Below, piece after piece: positions 34,761-43,731 of a DNA stretch of 64,000 bases. The DNA comes from Roseovarius atlanticus. GTDB lineage: Bacteria; Pseudomonadota; Alphaproteobacteria; Rhodobacterales; Rhodobacteraceae. The notes under the pieces are model-generated. The model was not told the origin of the DNA, made no database searches, and saw only the letters and a program-made list of their open reading frames with translations. Position 1 is the stretch's first letter. Each line of letters begins with the position of its first letter. A program made the translations under genes and the position numbers. The stretch lies in NCBI RefSeq assembly GCF_001441615.1, contig NZ_LAXJ01000026.1, forward strand, positions 1 to 64,000, written 5' to 3'.

Positions 34761-35603
34761 TCAATTCTCCAGGTAGGAATCGTCGTACTGAAGGGACTCG
34801 TTCATCTCGGCCAGCCAGGGCGACGGCTTCACGCCCCACTTTTCCTCAAGCGCGATCAGCGTACCTTCCTTGTGCCAGTTATAGGCCATGCCGGCCAGGA
34901 ACGCGCCCCAGATGCCGTCCTTTTCCTCCAGCGGCACCGCGGCGCCCCAGGGATTTGAAAATACCGTGTCGACGGGCATTTCATAGCCTTCCCACTCGCC
35001 GCTGGCGAGGTCCGCCGCGATCGACGTGTCGTCATAGACCCAGGCCACGCACTTGCCCGAACGCAGCGCCTCCTTGGCCTCGGTGTTGCCACCAAAGGCC
35101 ACCACGTCGGCGCCGAATTCGACCTCGGCGATCTTGTTGTAGAACACGCCCTGCTTGCCGCAGACCGGCTTGCCCTCGATATCGTCCCAGGACGAGATCA
35201 CGCCTTCCTTGGCCATCAGCGTCGGGCCCGAGGTCCAGTAGGCCGGCTCGACGATGCCGACGATCTCGCGGCGGTCGGGACGGTCCGACATTGCGCCGAT
35301 CAGCAGGTCAATCTTGCCCTGTTGCAGAAACTCCATGCGGTTGGCCGAGGAAATGACCACGGTTTCCAGCTCTACGCCCATGCGGTCGGCGACTGTCTGC
35401 GCCAGGTCCACCTCGATGCCCTGCACGGCACCGTCCGGCGCACGAAAGGCCCACGGCTTGAATGCACCCTGCACACCCACGCGCAGCACGCCGCGCTCCA
35501 GCACGTCCTTGAAGCGGTCGTTCGATACCTCCTGGGCCTGCCCCGCCGTGGCGGTCACCGTCGCCAGTGCAAGTGTTCCCAGCATCTTGTTCATCTTGGT
35601 CAT
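34761..35603 (-). CDS. Polar amino-acid ABC importer periplasmic binding protein (SBP family 3)
   Basis: This 280-residue protein has a signal peptide (about 1-23, ending GQAQ). SBP_bac_3 landmarks are LRVGVQGAFKPWAFRAPDGA, VQGIEVDLAQTVADRMGVEL and SANRMEFLQQGKIDLLIGAM. The ATG shares one base with the stop of the GlpD-like gene (TGATG), so the two are coupled. It would bind a polar amino acid or derivative. The binding-pocket Arg and Asp cannot be assigned to a ligand by eye. Confidence 0.93.
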   Translation of the reverse strand: MTKMNKMLGTLALATVTATAGQAQEVSNDRFKDVLERGVLRVGVQGAFKPWAFRAPDGAVQGIEVDLAQTVADRMGVELETVVISSANRMEFLQQGKIDLLIGAMSDRPDRREIVGIVEPAYWTSGPTLMAKEGVISSWDDIEGKPVCGKQGVFYNKIAEVEFGADVVAFGGNTEAKEALRSGKCVAWVYDDTSIAADLASGEWEGYEMPVDTVFSNPWGAAVPLEEKDGIWGAFLAGMAYNWHKEGTLIALEEKWGVKPSPWLAEMNESLQYDDSYLEN

Positions 35604-37159
35604 CAGTCTCTCCTTGTTGGGGTTTGGTCTTGTTTACTGTCGGATAGTCGCGGTTCGGTCCTGCGGTCCGACGGCACGCAGAACTCGGTTTCCTGCCGGG
35701 CAAGAAAGGCATCGACCTGGGCGTCTCTTTCCGCTTCGGTCCAGCCGAACAGCGGCGCCACCTCCTCGGCGACGCGCGCCGCCTCCTCTCGGCTGACCAG
35801 CCCGCGCCAGATCGCCCCGGTGCGCCGGGTCAGAACGGCATAAAGGTCGGGTGCGTGTTCGTGGGTCACGGCAAACCTGGCCGGGGGGTGGTTGGCGCGC
35901 GACACCTTGGGTCGCCCGGTGGCATCGCCTTGTGTCGCGGGACTGATACGGCCCTTGACCTCGCGCAGCATCTGGCGCCCGCCGCTGCGGTGGCTCATCA
36001 CCGGACCGGCCGTCATCGCCAGCACGTTCTGAAACCCCTGTTGCGCCAGGTCGTGGACCCGGCGTTCGCGCGCGCCCATCGGACGCGCGGGGTCATCTGT
36101 CAAAGGCCGTACACCGGCCCAGCACTGTTCCACATCCTTAATCGTCAGTCCCAGCCCAGGCAGCAGGTGGTTCGCCTCGGCCAGCAGGAACGCAATATCC
36201 TCTTGGTCGGCATGAGCCTGCCGCGCATCGCCCTCGAACGGCGTTTCGGTCGGTCCGAAATAGAATCGGCCCTGCCCCAGCGGCAGGCCATAAAACGGGT
36301 GCCCGCCACGATGCAGCGTGGCGATGCCGCGATCGGCAAACCCCTCGGGCAGGCGCAGGATGATATGCGCCCCCTTGGTCCCGCGGATCAGCCGCTTGCC
36401 AAAGGTACCGACGTCGTCGGCCCAGCTGCCGGCCATGTTCAGCACCACGCGGGCGCGCACCTCGCCGCTGCTGCGCAGCCCGTCCAACGCCACGCGCCAG
36501 GCGCCGTCGCTGTCTCGCGCGCGCAGCCGGGCCCGGGTCATGACGCGGATGTCCGCGCCGCACGCCTCGGCCTCCAGCACGTTCTCGACACACAGCCGCT
36601 CGGGCGCCTCGAAAAGATACTCGCGAAAGCTGACCATCCCGCGCAATCGCGACTGGTCGCGCAGGTGACGCCCGATGGGATGCGCCCGCGCCGCGTCGGC
36701 GTCCAGCACCATTCGGTCCAGCGGCGGCTCCGTTGGGCCAAGCAATCCCAGCAGGCGCAGACCCGCATCCAGCTGCCAGCGTTGAAACGGCCCGTCTCGC
36801 CACACCGGAAACGACAGCTCGATCGCGCGCGTCTCGACGGTCTCGTCCTGCGACAGCTCCGCCCGCGCGCGCATCGCATCACGCGCCATGCGCAGAGCTC
36901 GGACAAACCGGACCGGATGGCGCAGCGCGTTCTTCACGGGCTTTGGCGACTCCAGATACCGCAAGCCGCAATGCAACATCCGCGACGAACGCCCGCTCGC
37001 GCCCGCGCCCAGATCTTCGGCCTCCGCCAGCAGCACGGAATACCCCGCCCGCGCCAGTTCACGCAGCGCCGAGGTGCCGTTGATGCCGCCGCCGATGACG
37101 ACCACGTCGAAGTCCGTTTGCGCGGTAACAGGGCCGGGTTGCTGATTCATGGACGGCAT
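35603..37159 (-). CDS. FAD-dependent GlpD-like oxidoreductase
   Basis: ATG 37159 (MPSMNQQPG) after GGCGGGG is favoured; ATG 37150 is also possible. The 518-residue product binds FAD through DFDVVVIGGGINGTSALRE and has the GlpD features ASGRSSRMLHCGLRYLE and a C-terminal helical domain. True GlpD oxidises sn-glycerol-3-phosphate. Its location between a LysR gene and an amino-acid SBP, with coupled translation, suggests a different alcohol or amine substrate linked to the importer. The quinone is a likely electron acceptor. Confidence 0.8.
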   Translation of the reverse strand: MPSMNQQPGPVTAQTDFDVVVIGGGINGTSALRELARAGYSVLLAEAEDLGAGASGRSSRMLHCGLRYLESPKPVKNALRHPVRFVRALRMARDAMRARAELSQDETVETRAIELSFPVWRDGPFQRWQLDAGLRLLGLLGPTEPPLDRMVLDADAARAHPIGRHLRDQSRLRGMVSFREYLFEAPERLCVENVLEAEACGADIRVMTRARLRARDSDGAWRVALDGLRSSGEVRARVVLNMAGSWADDVGTFGKRLIRGTKGAHIILRLPEGFADRGIATLHRGGHPFYGLPLGQGRFYFGPTETPFEGDARQAHADQEDIAFLLAEANHLLPGLGLTIKDVEQCWAGVRPLTDDPARPMGARERRVHDLAQQGFQNVLAMTAGPVMSHRSGGRQMLREVKGRISPATQGDATGRPKVSRANHPPARFAVTHEHAPDLYAVLTRRTGAIWRGLVSREEAARVAEEVAPLFGWTEAERDAQVDAFLARQETEFCVPSDRRTEPRLSDSKQDQTPTRRD

Positions 37160-37206
37160 TAAGACCCCGCCGCCATTAGAATCAAAATGCAAAGTTCTGC
37201 TTTCAA

Positions 37207-37223
37207 TATGCACCATACGCATA
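37207..37223. promoter_or_regulatory. Candidate LysR-type box upstream of the GlpD-like/amino-acid importer operon
   Basis: TATGC-N7-GCATA is a perfect 5-bp inverted repeat and contains the LysR-type T-N11-A spacing. It lies 48-64 bases upstream of the GlpD-like start and just after the LysR gene (37239). It may be the binding site of one of the two LysR proteins. Confidence 0.45.
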
Positions 37224-37238
37224 CCGAGAGCGCACCGC

Positions 37239-38144
37239 CTACGGTATCAGTGCAAGCACCTCGTCACGCAGCTCTTCGGCATGACCGATCAATTCCGTGG
37301 CCAGCACCGTGGGGGTCCGCGTGTCCGGCCGCAGCAGCGCGAACCGGCATGGAATCTGCGGCCGGAACGGGCGATATACGATGCCGGGATGCGGGTTGGC
37401 CCAGGCCGTGAACGGGTCGACGAAAGCCAGCCCCAGCCCCCGCTTGACCATGTTGCACATCGGTGCCGACATCGTGCTTTCGATGATCTGCCGCGGGATG
37501 ATCCCCGCGCCCTGCATGATGTCGTCGATAATCCGGCGGGCCGACACCGACACGGTCCATCCGACCAGCCGTTCGTCGTGCAGATGCTCGGGGCGCACCG
37601 CCTCTTCGTCTGCCAATGGATGGCCCGCGGGCACGGCCGCGACATAGGCGGTGTCCGCGAAGATCCGCGTGCCAAACCCGTGCAGCTGAAACGGCGTCTC
37701 GGCCAGCCCGAAATCGACCTGCTGTGTCGCGACCCATTTCTCGACGCTGACCGACATTCGCACGTTCAGCTTGACATGCGCCTGCGGGCGCTCCCGTGAA
37801 AACCGTGCAATGACCTCGGGCATGAAATCCAGCCCCAACGCCGGAAGCGCCGCGATCCGCACGCCGCCATCCTGCCCCTCTTCCATCCGCCGGCTGAAAT
37901 CGTCCAGCGACGCCAGCGACACGAACAGCCGCTCGACCTCGTCCAGCAGCAGATGCGCCGCGTGGGTGGGCACGACCCGCCCCTTGCGCCGCTCGAACAG
38001 CTTGACGCCCACGCTGCTTTCCAGCTTGTCGATCATCCGGCTGACCGCCGGTTGGCTGCGGCCCAGATCGTCAGCGGCGCCCGACATGGTGCCGGTGCGC
38101 ATCACCACCTGAAAGGCTTCATAGATCGACGGATGCAGCCTCAT
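37239..38144 (-). CDS. LysR-family transcriptional regulator, tandem copy 1
   Basis: The 301-residue product starts MRLHPSIYEAFQVVMRTGTM at ATG 38144, which overlaps the upstream LysR stop by 4 bases. The helix-turn-helix is SGAADDLGRSQPAVSRMIDK. The effector domain begins around residue 90 and contains VRIAALPALGLDFMPEVIAR. It probably responds to an amino-acid-like effector and controls the importer and oxidoreductase genes that follow. Confidence 0.9.
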   Translation of the reverse strand: MRLHPSIYEAFQVVMRTGTMSGAADDLGRSQPAVSRMIDKLESSVGVKLFERRKGRVVPTHAAHLLLDEVERLFVSLASLDDFSRRMEEGQDGGVRIAALPALGLDFMPEVIARFSRERPQAHVKLNVRMSVSVEKWVATQQVDFGLAETPFQLHGFGTRIFADTAYVAAVPAGHPLADEEAVRPEHLHDERLVGWTVSVSARRIIDDIMQGAGIIPRQIIESTMSAPMCNMVKRGLGLAFVDPFTAWANPHPGIVYRPFRPQIPCRFALLRPDTRTPTVLATELIGHAEELRDEVLALIP

Positions 38145-39079
38145 GCCTGTCCCCCCGGCGTCAGAAGCGTCTCGACACCCAGCGCCGGATAACGGCGGGC
38201 GATCTGTCTCAGGTCCGCCTGCATCTGATCGACCAGCCAGTCTCGGACGGCGTGCACGACCTCCCTGTGCGGCCCGTCGGCCCGGGTCAGCAGACGGCAG
38301 TCCCGCCCGGGCAGGACCATCTCTTCGACCGCCGGCACAAGGCGCTCCTCGTTCATCCAGTAGCTCACGATATTCATCCAACCCGCGGCAATGCCCTGCC
38401 CCACCAGCGCCGCCTGCACCACTACGGCGTAATCGGAAAACGCCAGCTGCGACTCTCGCCGCTGGTGGGTGCCAGGCATCCGCGAGGCCACGCCCTCGGC
38501 CGCCGTTCCGTCAAGGCGGATCAGGGCCGGTCCACCCTCAGGCGGCGGATCAAGATAACTCGGCGCGCAGACCGGAACATACGCTTCACGCATGACAAAC
38601 CATCCCGTGCTGTCTGAAGGACCACCATATCGCATGGCAATATCGACGCCGCCCGTCGGCCCGGTGACCGGCCCCGGGATCAGCTGAAACCGCAGATCGA
38701 CGTCCGAGAACGCCTTTTGAAACGTCGCGATCCGCGGCATCAGCCAATGCGTCGTAAAGGCCGTCGAAACCGATAATGTGACCTGCGCCTTGCCCGTGCG
38801 CCGCTCCTGTAACTGGTCCAGAACGCCGTCAATCTGCGAGAACGCCGATTCAACGACTTTTTTCAATAATATACCGTCCTCGGTTAATCGTGCTCCGGGT
38901 TTGCCGCGCAAAAACAGTCGCGCGCCCAGATGCTGCTCCAGCCCCGCGAGCGTCCGGCTGACGGCAGGCTGCGTCACATTCAACTCTTCCGCCGCCCGTG
39001 TGAAATTCTCATGCCGCGCGGCCGCCTCGAAAACGAAGAGCGCATTGGCAGAGGGCAGTTTGCGTCGCAGTCCTTCCAT
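38141..39079 (-). CDS. LysR-family transcriptional regulator, tandem copy 2 (GcvA-like)
   Basis: This 312-residue regulator has the GcvA-type N-terminus LPSANALFVFEAAARHENFT and helix-turn-helix RAAEELNVTQPAVSRTLAGL. The effector half includes AQVTLSVSTAFTTHWLMPRI and PVTGPTGGVDIAMRYGGPSD. It overlaps the next LysR gene by 4 bases, so both are co-translated. It is divergent from the HAD/oxidase pair at 39192; a TTGG-N7-CCAA box lies between them. Confidence 0.9.
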   Translation of the reverse strand: MEGLRRKLPSANALFVFEAAARHENFTRAAEELNVTQPAVSRTLAGLEQHLGARLFLRGKPGARLTEDGILLKKVVESAFSQIDGVLDQLQERRTGKAQVTLSVSTAFTTHWLMPRIATFQKAFSDVDLRFQLIPGPVTGPTGGVDIAMRYGGPSDSTGWFVMREAYVPVCAPSYLDPPPEGGPALIRLDGTAAEGVASRMPGTHQRRESQLAFSDYAVVVQAALVGQGIAAGWMNIVSYWMNEERLVPAVEEMVLPGRDCRLLTRADGPHREVVHAVRDWLVDQMQADLRQIARRYPALGVETLLTPGGQA

Positions 39080-39107
39080 GATTTGACGTTATGGAAAGCC
39101 TCAGGAT

Positions 39108-39122
39108 TTGGCAATTGCCCAA
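39108..39122. promoter_or_regulatory. Candidate LysR-type box in the divergent LysR/HAD region
   Basis: TTGG-N7-CCAA (39108-39122) contains T-N11-A and overlaps a perfect palindrome CCCAATTGGG (39118-39127). It is 29-43 bases from the GcvA-like LysR start and 70-84 bases from the HAD start, a normal place for an autoregulatory and activating site. Confidence 0.5.
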
Positions 39123-39191
39123 TTGGGCCCATCTGCCTCATGGTCGTATCGGACACAAACGCCCGGACGGGCCATCACCACGAGGCTTTTC

Positions 39192-39893
39192 ATGGATTTT
39201 TCCCCCTTCAAGGTCCTGACATTCGACATTGTCGGCACCTGCATCGACTTTGAAAAAGGCGTTCTGGACGCCGTGCGCCGAATCGGTGGCGACGCCGCCG
39301 CCAACCTGTCCGACGACGACATCTTCGGGCCCTACATGGCGGGCCGCGCCCGCAACAAGGGCCGGTCGAGCGAATCCTATGCCGGTGTCTACATGCACCT
39401 CGCGCAGGAACTGGGCCTGCCCGCGACCCAAGACGCCGCCCGCGACTTTCAGCTGTCCGTGCTGGAATGGCCCGCCTTCGCCGATTCGGCCCAGGCCCTG
39501 GCCCGGCTGCGCACGCGCTTTCATCTCGTCGCCATGACAATTGCCGACCGCACGGCCTATTCCGCCTATGCGCACCGGCTTGGTCTTCCGTTCCACGACT
39601 CGGTGACTGTGGACGAGGCGCAGTTCCCCAAGCCGGACCCCCGGTTCTTTGCCTACACCCGCGGGCGGCTCTCTGCGCACGGTTACAAACAAAGCGAGAT
39701 CCTGCACGTCGCACAAAGCCAGCACCACGACATCGGCGTGGCGAAATCCCTGCGTTACGCCACCTGCTGGATCGAACGGCGGCATGATCAGGACGGCTAC
39801 GGCGCCTCGCCGGAACCGGAGACCTTCACCGAACCGGATCTGCGCCTGCCCAGCCTCGGCGCGTTGGCCGATAAGGTTTTTGGGACCGCATGA
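39192..39893 (+). CDS. HAD type II (haloacid-dehalogenase-like) hydrolase, copy 1
   Basis: ATG 39192 gives 233 residues. The nucleophile Asp12 lies in VLTFDIVGTCIDFE. Motif II is VAMTIADRTAY with Thr, and motif III has the PKPDPRFFAY Lys with the later acidic SQHHDIGVAKSLRYATCWIE. These match type II HAD hydrolases that act on haloacids or phosphorylated metabolites. It overlaps the oxidase start by 4 bases, so both act in one pathway. A related copy is encoded at 60513-61244. Confidence 0.87.
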   Translation: MDFSPFKVLTFDIVGTCIDFEKGVLDAVRRIGGDAAANLSDDDIFGPYMAGRARNKGRSSESYAGVYMHLAQELGLPATQDAARDFQLSVLEWPAFADSAQALARLRTRFHLVAMTIADRTAYSAYAHRLGLPFHDSVTVDEAQFPKPDPRFFAYTRGRLSAHGYKQSEILHVAQSQHHDIGVAKSLRYATCWIERRHDQDGYGASPEPETFTEPDLRLPSLGALADKVFGTA

Positions 39894-41188
39894 CGCGCCT
39901 CCCGGCTCCCGCGCCGTCGCTGTGGCGCAGCGAGGCCCCGCCCCTCGCCGATTTTCCGGCTCTGGCACAGGACACCGCCTGTGACATAGCAATCGTGGGC
40001 GGCGGCTATACCGGCCTGCACGCCGCCCTGACCTTTGCCGAGGCGGGCCTGTCCGTCGCCGTACTCGAGGCCGGCGAGCCCGGTATCGGCGGCAGCGGGC
40101 GGAACGGCGGCGTGGTCAATGCCAAGTTTCGCCGCGGCTTCGGCGACATCGCACGGTCTCATGGGCTGGACATGGCAAAGCGGATGCACGCCCTCGCCAC
40201 GGGCAGTTTCGACCACGTCTGCGAAACCGTCGACAGGTACGATCTGACTGATGCGGGCTTTCGCAAATCGGGCACGTTGAAATGCGCGCATTCCCGCAAA
40301 GCGTTCGATCACGCCCGGGCCGAGGCCGACTGGCTGCGCAACACGATGGGCGACACCGGCGTACATATCCTGGAGGCCGACGCCGTCGCCGAGGAAACGG
40401 GAACCCGCAGTTTTGTCGGTGGCGTCCTGCAAGACGGTGCGGGCACCATCCAGCCGCTGGCCTATCTGCGCGCCCTTTGGCGCACAGCGCAATCGCGGGG
40501 CATAGATCTCTATGCCAATACGCCCGTCCAATCGGTCACGGCGGAGGGTCGAAAGGTCCGCCTTGCGACACCGTCCGCATCCGTGCTTGCCGACCGCGTG
40601 CTACTGGCGACCAATGCCTATTCCTGGCTGACGTCGGCGGCAAAGCCCGTCGCGCGCAGTCTCGTGCCTTTCCGTAGCGCGATGATCGCGACCGAACCGC
40701 TGCCGGATGAGCTAAACACACGCCTGCTGCACAAATCCCGCAGCTATAACGAGACCCGACGCATGATGCGCTGGTTCCGCAAGGTCGACGGTCGCGTGGT
40801 GTTTGGCGGTCGTGGCGCGCTGGGCGCCGTCGAATCCCCTGCTGCGTTCCGCCGGCTAGAACGCGCCATGGTCAAGATTTTCCCCGAACTGGCGGACATA
40901 CCGATCGCCTACCGCTGGTCCGGCCAGGTCGCGCTGACCTTCGATGGCCTGCCGCAGGCGGGCTTTCTGTCGGACCGCGTGGCCTATGCGGCTGGGTTCA
41001 ATGGTGCTGGCGTCGCCATGTCGGGCTATGTCGGCGATCAGATGGGGCGCCGCATGACAGGCCAGCCACACGACCTGGGCCTGATCGCCCGCGAAGGTAT
41101 CCCGAAGATCCCGTTCTATCCTATGCGCGCCATCGCGGTACGTGCCACGACATTCTGCTACGAAATGCTCGACGCCGCGGGCCTATGA
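39890..41188 (+). CDS. FAD-dependent amine oxidase (DadA/PuuB-like)
   Basis: This 432-residue flavoprotein begins with CDIAIVGGGYTGLHAALTFA (FAD dinucleotide-binding) and GIGGSGRNGGVVNAKFRRGF, the covalent-type FAD region seen in gamma-glutamylputrescine and glycine oxidases. The C-terminal part contains FDGLPQAGFLSDRVAYAAGF. It oxidises an amine or D-amino acid to an imine with release of aldehyde or keto acid. Its neighbours GabD and a second aldehyde dehydrogenase could remove the aldehyde. Confidence 0.85.
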   Translation: MTRLPAPAPSLWRSEAPPLADFPALAQDTACDIAIVGGGYTGLHAALTFAEAGLSVAVLEAGEPGIGGSGRNGGVVNAKFRRGFGDIARSHGLDMAKRMHALATGSFDHVCETVDRYDLTDAGFRKSGTLKCAHSRKAFDHARAEADWLRNTMGDTGVHILEADAVAEETGTRSFVGGVLQDGAGTIQPLAYLRALWRTAQSRGIDLYANTPVQSVTAEGRKVRLATPSASVLADRVLLATNAYSWLTSAAKPVARSLVPFRSAMIATEPLPDELNTRLLHKSRSYNETRRMMRWFRKVDGRVVFGGRGALGAVESPAAFRRLERAMVKIFPELADIPIAYRWSGQVALTFDGLPQAGFLSDRVAYAAGFNGAGVAMSGYVGDQMGRRMTGQPHDLGLIAREGIPKIPFYPMRAIAVRATTFCYEMLDAAGL

Positions 41189-41202
41189 CACCCGCGGCGT
41201 CG
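41170..41202. terminator. Strong inverted repeat at convergent gene ends, overlapping the oxidase stop codon
   Basis: CGACGCCGCGGG (41170-41181) is a perfect reverse complement of CCCGCGGCGTCG (41191-41202) with loop CCTATGACA, which contains the TGA stop of the oxidase at 41186-41188. It lies between convergent genes (gabD ends at 41213) and lacks T-tracts on either side. It could act in both directions as an RNA-stability or termination element. Confidence 0.55.
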
Positions 41203-41212
41203 CGCGTGCTGA

Positions 41213-42661
41213 TCAGGAGTCGTAAAGCCCGCCCATGTGAAACGCCTTGGTCTCGAGATATTCCTCGATGCCTTCCCGCGCCCCTTCCCGGCCAAGGCCC
41301 GAGGCCTTGACGCCGCCGAACGGGCTTTCGGCATGGCTGACCACCCCGGTATTCAAGGCCACGATCCCGAACTCCAGCTCCTCGCCCACGCGGAACGCCC
41401 GCGCTAGGTCGCGGGTGTAGAAATAGGCTGCGAGCCCATAGGGCGTGCCATTGGCAAAGGCAATCGCCTCGTCCTCGGTTTCAAAACGGAAGATTGGCGC
41501 AACAGGGCCGAAAGTCTCTTCACTGGCCAACTGCATATCGGACGTGGCGTCGGTCAAAACCATCGGATCGGCATAGTGCGCTGCCAGCTCGCGCGCGGCA
41601 GTGCTGCGCCGCGCCCCCTTAGACAGGGCATCCTCAACATGGGTAGTGATCTTCTTGATTGCGGCCGCGTTGATCATCGGGCCGATGTCGCTTCCCTCCG
41701 CGTCGCCCGGTCCGACCTTCAAGGCATCCACGCGCTCTGACAGCGCCGCCACAAATGCGTCATGTATCCCCGCCTGCACCAGAATGCGGTTCGCGCAGAC
41801 GCAGGTCTGCCCACCATTGCGGAATTTTGACAGCATCGCCCCTTCGACCGCGGCCTCCAGGTCGGCATCGTCGAACACGATGAACGGTGCGTTGCCGCCC
41901 AGTTCCAGCGACAGCTTCTTGAGCGTGGGCGCGCATTGCTCGGCCAGCAGCGCGCCGACGCGCGTAGAGCCGGTGAAGGACAGCTTGCGCACCACCGGCG
42001 AGGCAGTCAGCGTCTTGCCAATCTCCTCCGGCCGCCCGGTCAGGATGTTCAGCACGCCCTTTGGAATTCCGGCCCGCTCGGACAGCACGGCCAGCGCAAG
42101 CGCCGAGTAAGGCGTAAAGTCTGACGGCTTAATCACCATGGTACATCCCGCCGCCAGACCGGGCGCCACCTTGCGGGTGATCATCGCGATCGGAAAGTTC
42201 CACGGGGTGATGATTGCGCACACGCCCACCGGCTCCTTCATTGCAAGGATCTTCTTGCTCGGCACCGGCGACGGGATGATCGCCCCGTCAATGCGGCGTG
42301 CCTCTTCGGCAAACCAGCGGATGAAGGATGCGCCATAGGCCACCTCGCCACGCGACTCGGCTAGCGGCTTTCCCTGCTCGGCGGTCAGGATTTGCGCCAG
42401 ATCCTCGGTATGCTCCAGCACCAGGTCATGCCATCGCATCAGAAGGTCGGCCCGTGCGGCATGGGTCCGCGTCCGCCAGTCCCGCATCGCCGTCTCCGCC
42501 GCCAGGATGGCGCGCTCTGTCTCCTCGGCGGTCATGTCGGGCATGGTGCCCATCACCTGGCCGGTCGCTGGGTTTATCACCTGCATGTCTGCACGCTCAA
42601 TCCAGTCACCGTCGATCAACGCGGCCTGGCGGAAAAGATCAGAATCACAAAGCTTCATCAT
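41213..42661 (-). CDS. gabD: NAD(P)-dependent succinate-semialdehyde dehydrogenase-like (GabD)
   Basis: This 482-residue aldehyde dehydrogenase has catalytic Cys287 in GGQTCVCANR, general base Glu253 in LSLELGGNAPFIVFDDADLE, and the coenzyme loop VGVCAIITPWNFPIAMITRK. VVSHAESPFGGVKASGLGRE is typical of the GabD branch. It oxidises succinate semialdehyde or a similar omega-carboxy aldehyde. It begins directly after the tartrate-dehydrogenase-like gene (no gap). Confidence 0.9.
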   Translation of the reverse strand: MMKLCDSDLFRQAALIDGDWIERADMQVINPATGQVMGTMPDMTAEETERAILAAETAMRDWRTRTHAARADLLMRWHDLVLEHTEDLAQILTAEQGKPLAESRGEVAYGASFIRWFAEEARRIDGAIIPSPVPSKKILAMKEPVGVCAIITPWNFPIAMITRKVAPGLAAGCTMVIKPSDFTPYSALALAVLSERAGIPKGVLNILTGRPEEIGKTLTASPVVRKLSFTGSTRVGALLAEQCAPTLKKLSLELGGNAPFIVFDDADLEAAVEGAMLSKFRNGGQTCVCANRILVQAGIHDAFVAALSERVDALKVGPGDAEGSDIGPMINAAAIKKITTHVEDALSKGARRSTAARELAAHYADPMVLTDATSDMQLASEETFGPVAPIFRFETEDEAIAFANGTPYGLAAYFYTRDLARAFRVGEELEFGIVALNTGVVSHAESPFGGVKASGLGREGAREGIEEYLETKAFHMGGLYDS

Positions 42662-43708
42662 TCACCCTTTCATCGCGGCAATCACCGCATCGGTAATCTC
42701 GTCCGTGCCGTGACTGCCGGGGCGAATCCCGATCCCTTGACCCGTGGTCTCGGCAATCGCCTTTTCCACCCTGTCTGCAGCTCTGTCCTCGCCCAGGTGG
42801 CGCAACATCATCGCCCCCGACCAGATCGCCGCTATGGGGTTTGCAATCCCCTTGCCGGCGATATCCGGGGCCGAGCCATGCACCGGCTCGAACATCGATG
42901 GCGCGGACCGGTCGGGGCAAATATTGGCAGACGCGGCAAACCCAAGCCCGCCCTGAATGGCCGCGCCCAGATCCGTCAGGATGTCACCGAAAAGGTTAGA
43001 CGCCACGATCACGTCGAGGTTCTCGGGGTTCATCACCATCTTGGCGGCCATGGCGTCGATATGGACATGGCTGACAGTCACATCGGGGTACTCCGCGGCC
43101 AGCGCGCGCGTCATCTCGTCCCAGAAGACCATCGAGTATTGCTGCGCATTCGACTTGGTGACCGAGGTCAGGTGCCCCCGCCGCGCTTGCGCCTGTTCGA
43201 ACCCGAAACGCAGGATGCGCTCCACCCCCTGCCGGGTAAAGATCGAGGTCTGCACCGCGACCTCGTTATCACGCCCTTGATGCACGCGTCCGCCCGCACC
43301 GGCATATTCGCCTTCGGTGTTTTCGCGGATGCACAGAATGTCGAACGCGCCCGACTTCAACGGGCCTTCGACACCCGGCAAGAGACGGTGCGGGCGGATA
43401 TTTGCATACTGGTCGAACGCCTTGCGGATCGGCAGCAGCAGACCGTGCAGCGACACCGCGTCCGGCACCGACTCGGGCCAGCCGACGGCCCCCAGAAAGA
43501 TCGCGTCGAAACCACGCAGCGTTTCGATCCCGTCCTGCGGTATCATCGCACCCGTCTCGTGGTAATAGGCGCAGGACCACGGGAACGTTCCGGTGTGCAG
43601 AGTGAAACTCTCCATCCCGGCGACGGCCTGCAATACCTTCATGGCGGCCTGGGTCACATCAACTCCGATCCCGTCCCCGGGAATCAACGCAATTTGGTGT
43701 TCGGTCAT
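42662..43708 (-). CDS. Tartrate dehydrogenase/decarboxylase-like (isopropylmalate dehydrogenase family)
   Basis: ATG 43708 (MTEHQIALIPGDGIG) gives 348 residues. LGAVGWPESVPDAVSLHGLL and LPIRKAFDQYANIRPHRLLP are strong matches to TtuC-type enzymes rather than LeuB. The active-site ENTEGEYAG and TKSNAQQYSMVF are present, as is HGSAPDIAGKGIANPIAAIW for NAD/metal binding. It oxidises a beta-hydroxy acid, possibly with decarboxylation. Confidence 0.87.
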   Translation of the reverse strand: MTEHQIALIPGDGIGVDVTQAAMKVLQAVAGMESFTLHTGTFPWSCAYYHETGAMIPQDGIETLRGFDAIFLGAVGWPESVPDAVSLHGLLLPIRKAFDQYANIRPHRLLPGVEGPLKSGAFDILCIRENTEGEYAGAGGRVHQGRDNEVAVQTSIFTRQGVERILRFGFEQAQARRGHLTSVTKSNAQQYSMVFWDEMTRALAAEYPDVTVSHVHIDAMAAKMVMNPENLDVIVASNLFGDILTDLGAAIQGGLGFAASANICPDRSAPSMFEPVHGSAPDIAGKGIANPIAAIWSGAMMLRHLGEDRAADRVEKAIAETTGQGIGIRPGSHGTDEITDAVIAAMKG

Positions 43709-43731
43709 GGATGGTCCTTCGGATACGTTGT

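Noticed and set aside
37160-37238. GlpD-like start at 37222
   Set aside because: It would read through the proposed control region; ATG 37159 has a GGCGGGG ribosome-binding sequence and places the FAD motif at the usual distance from the N-terminus.
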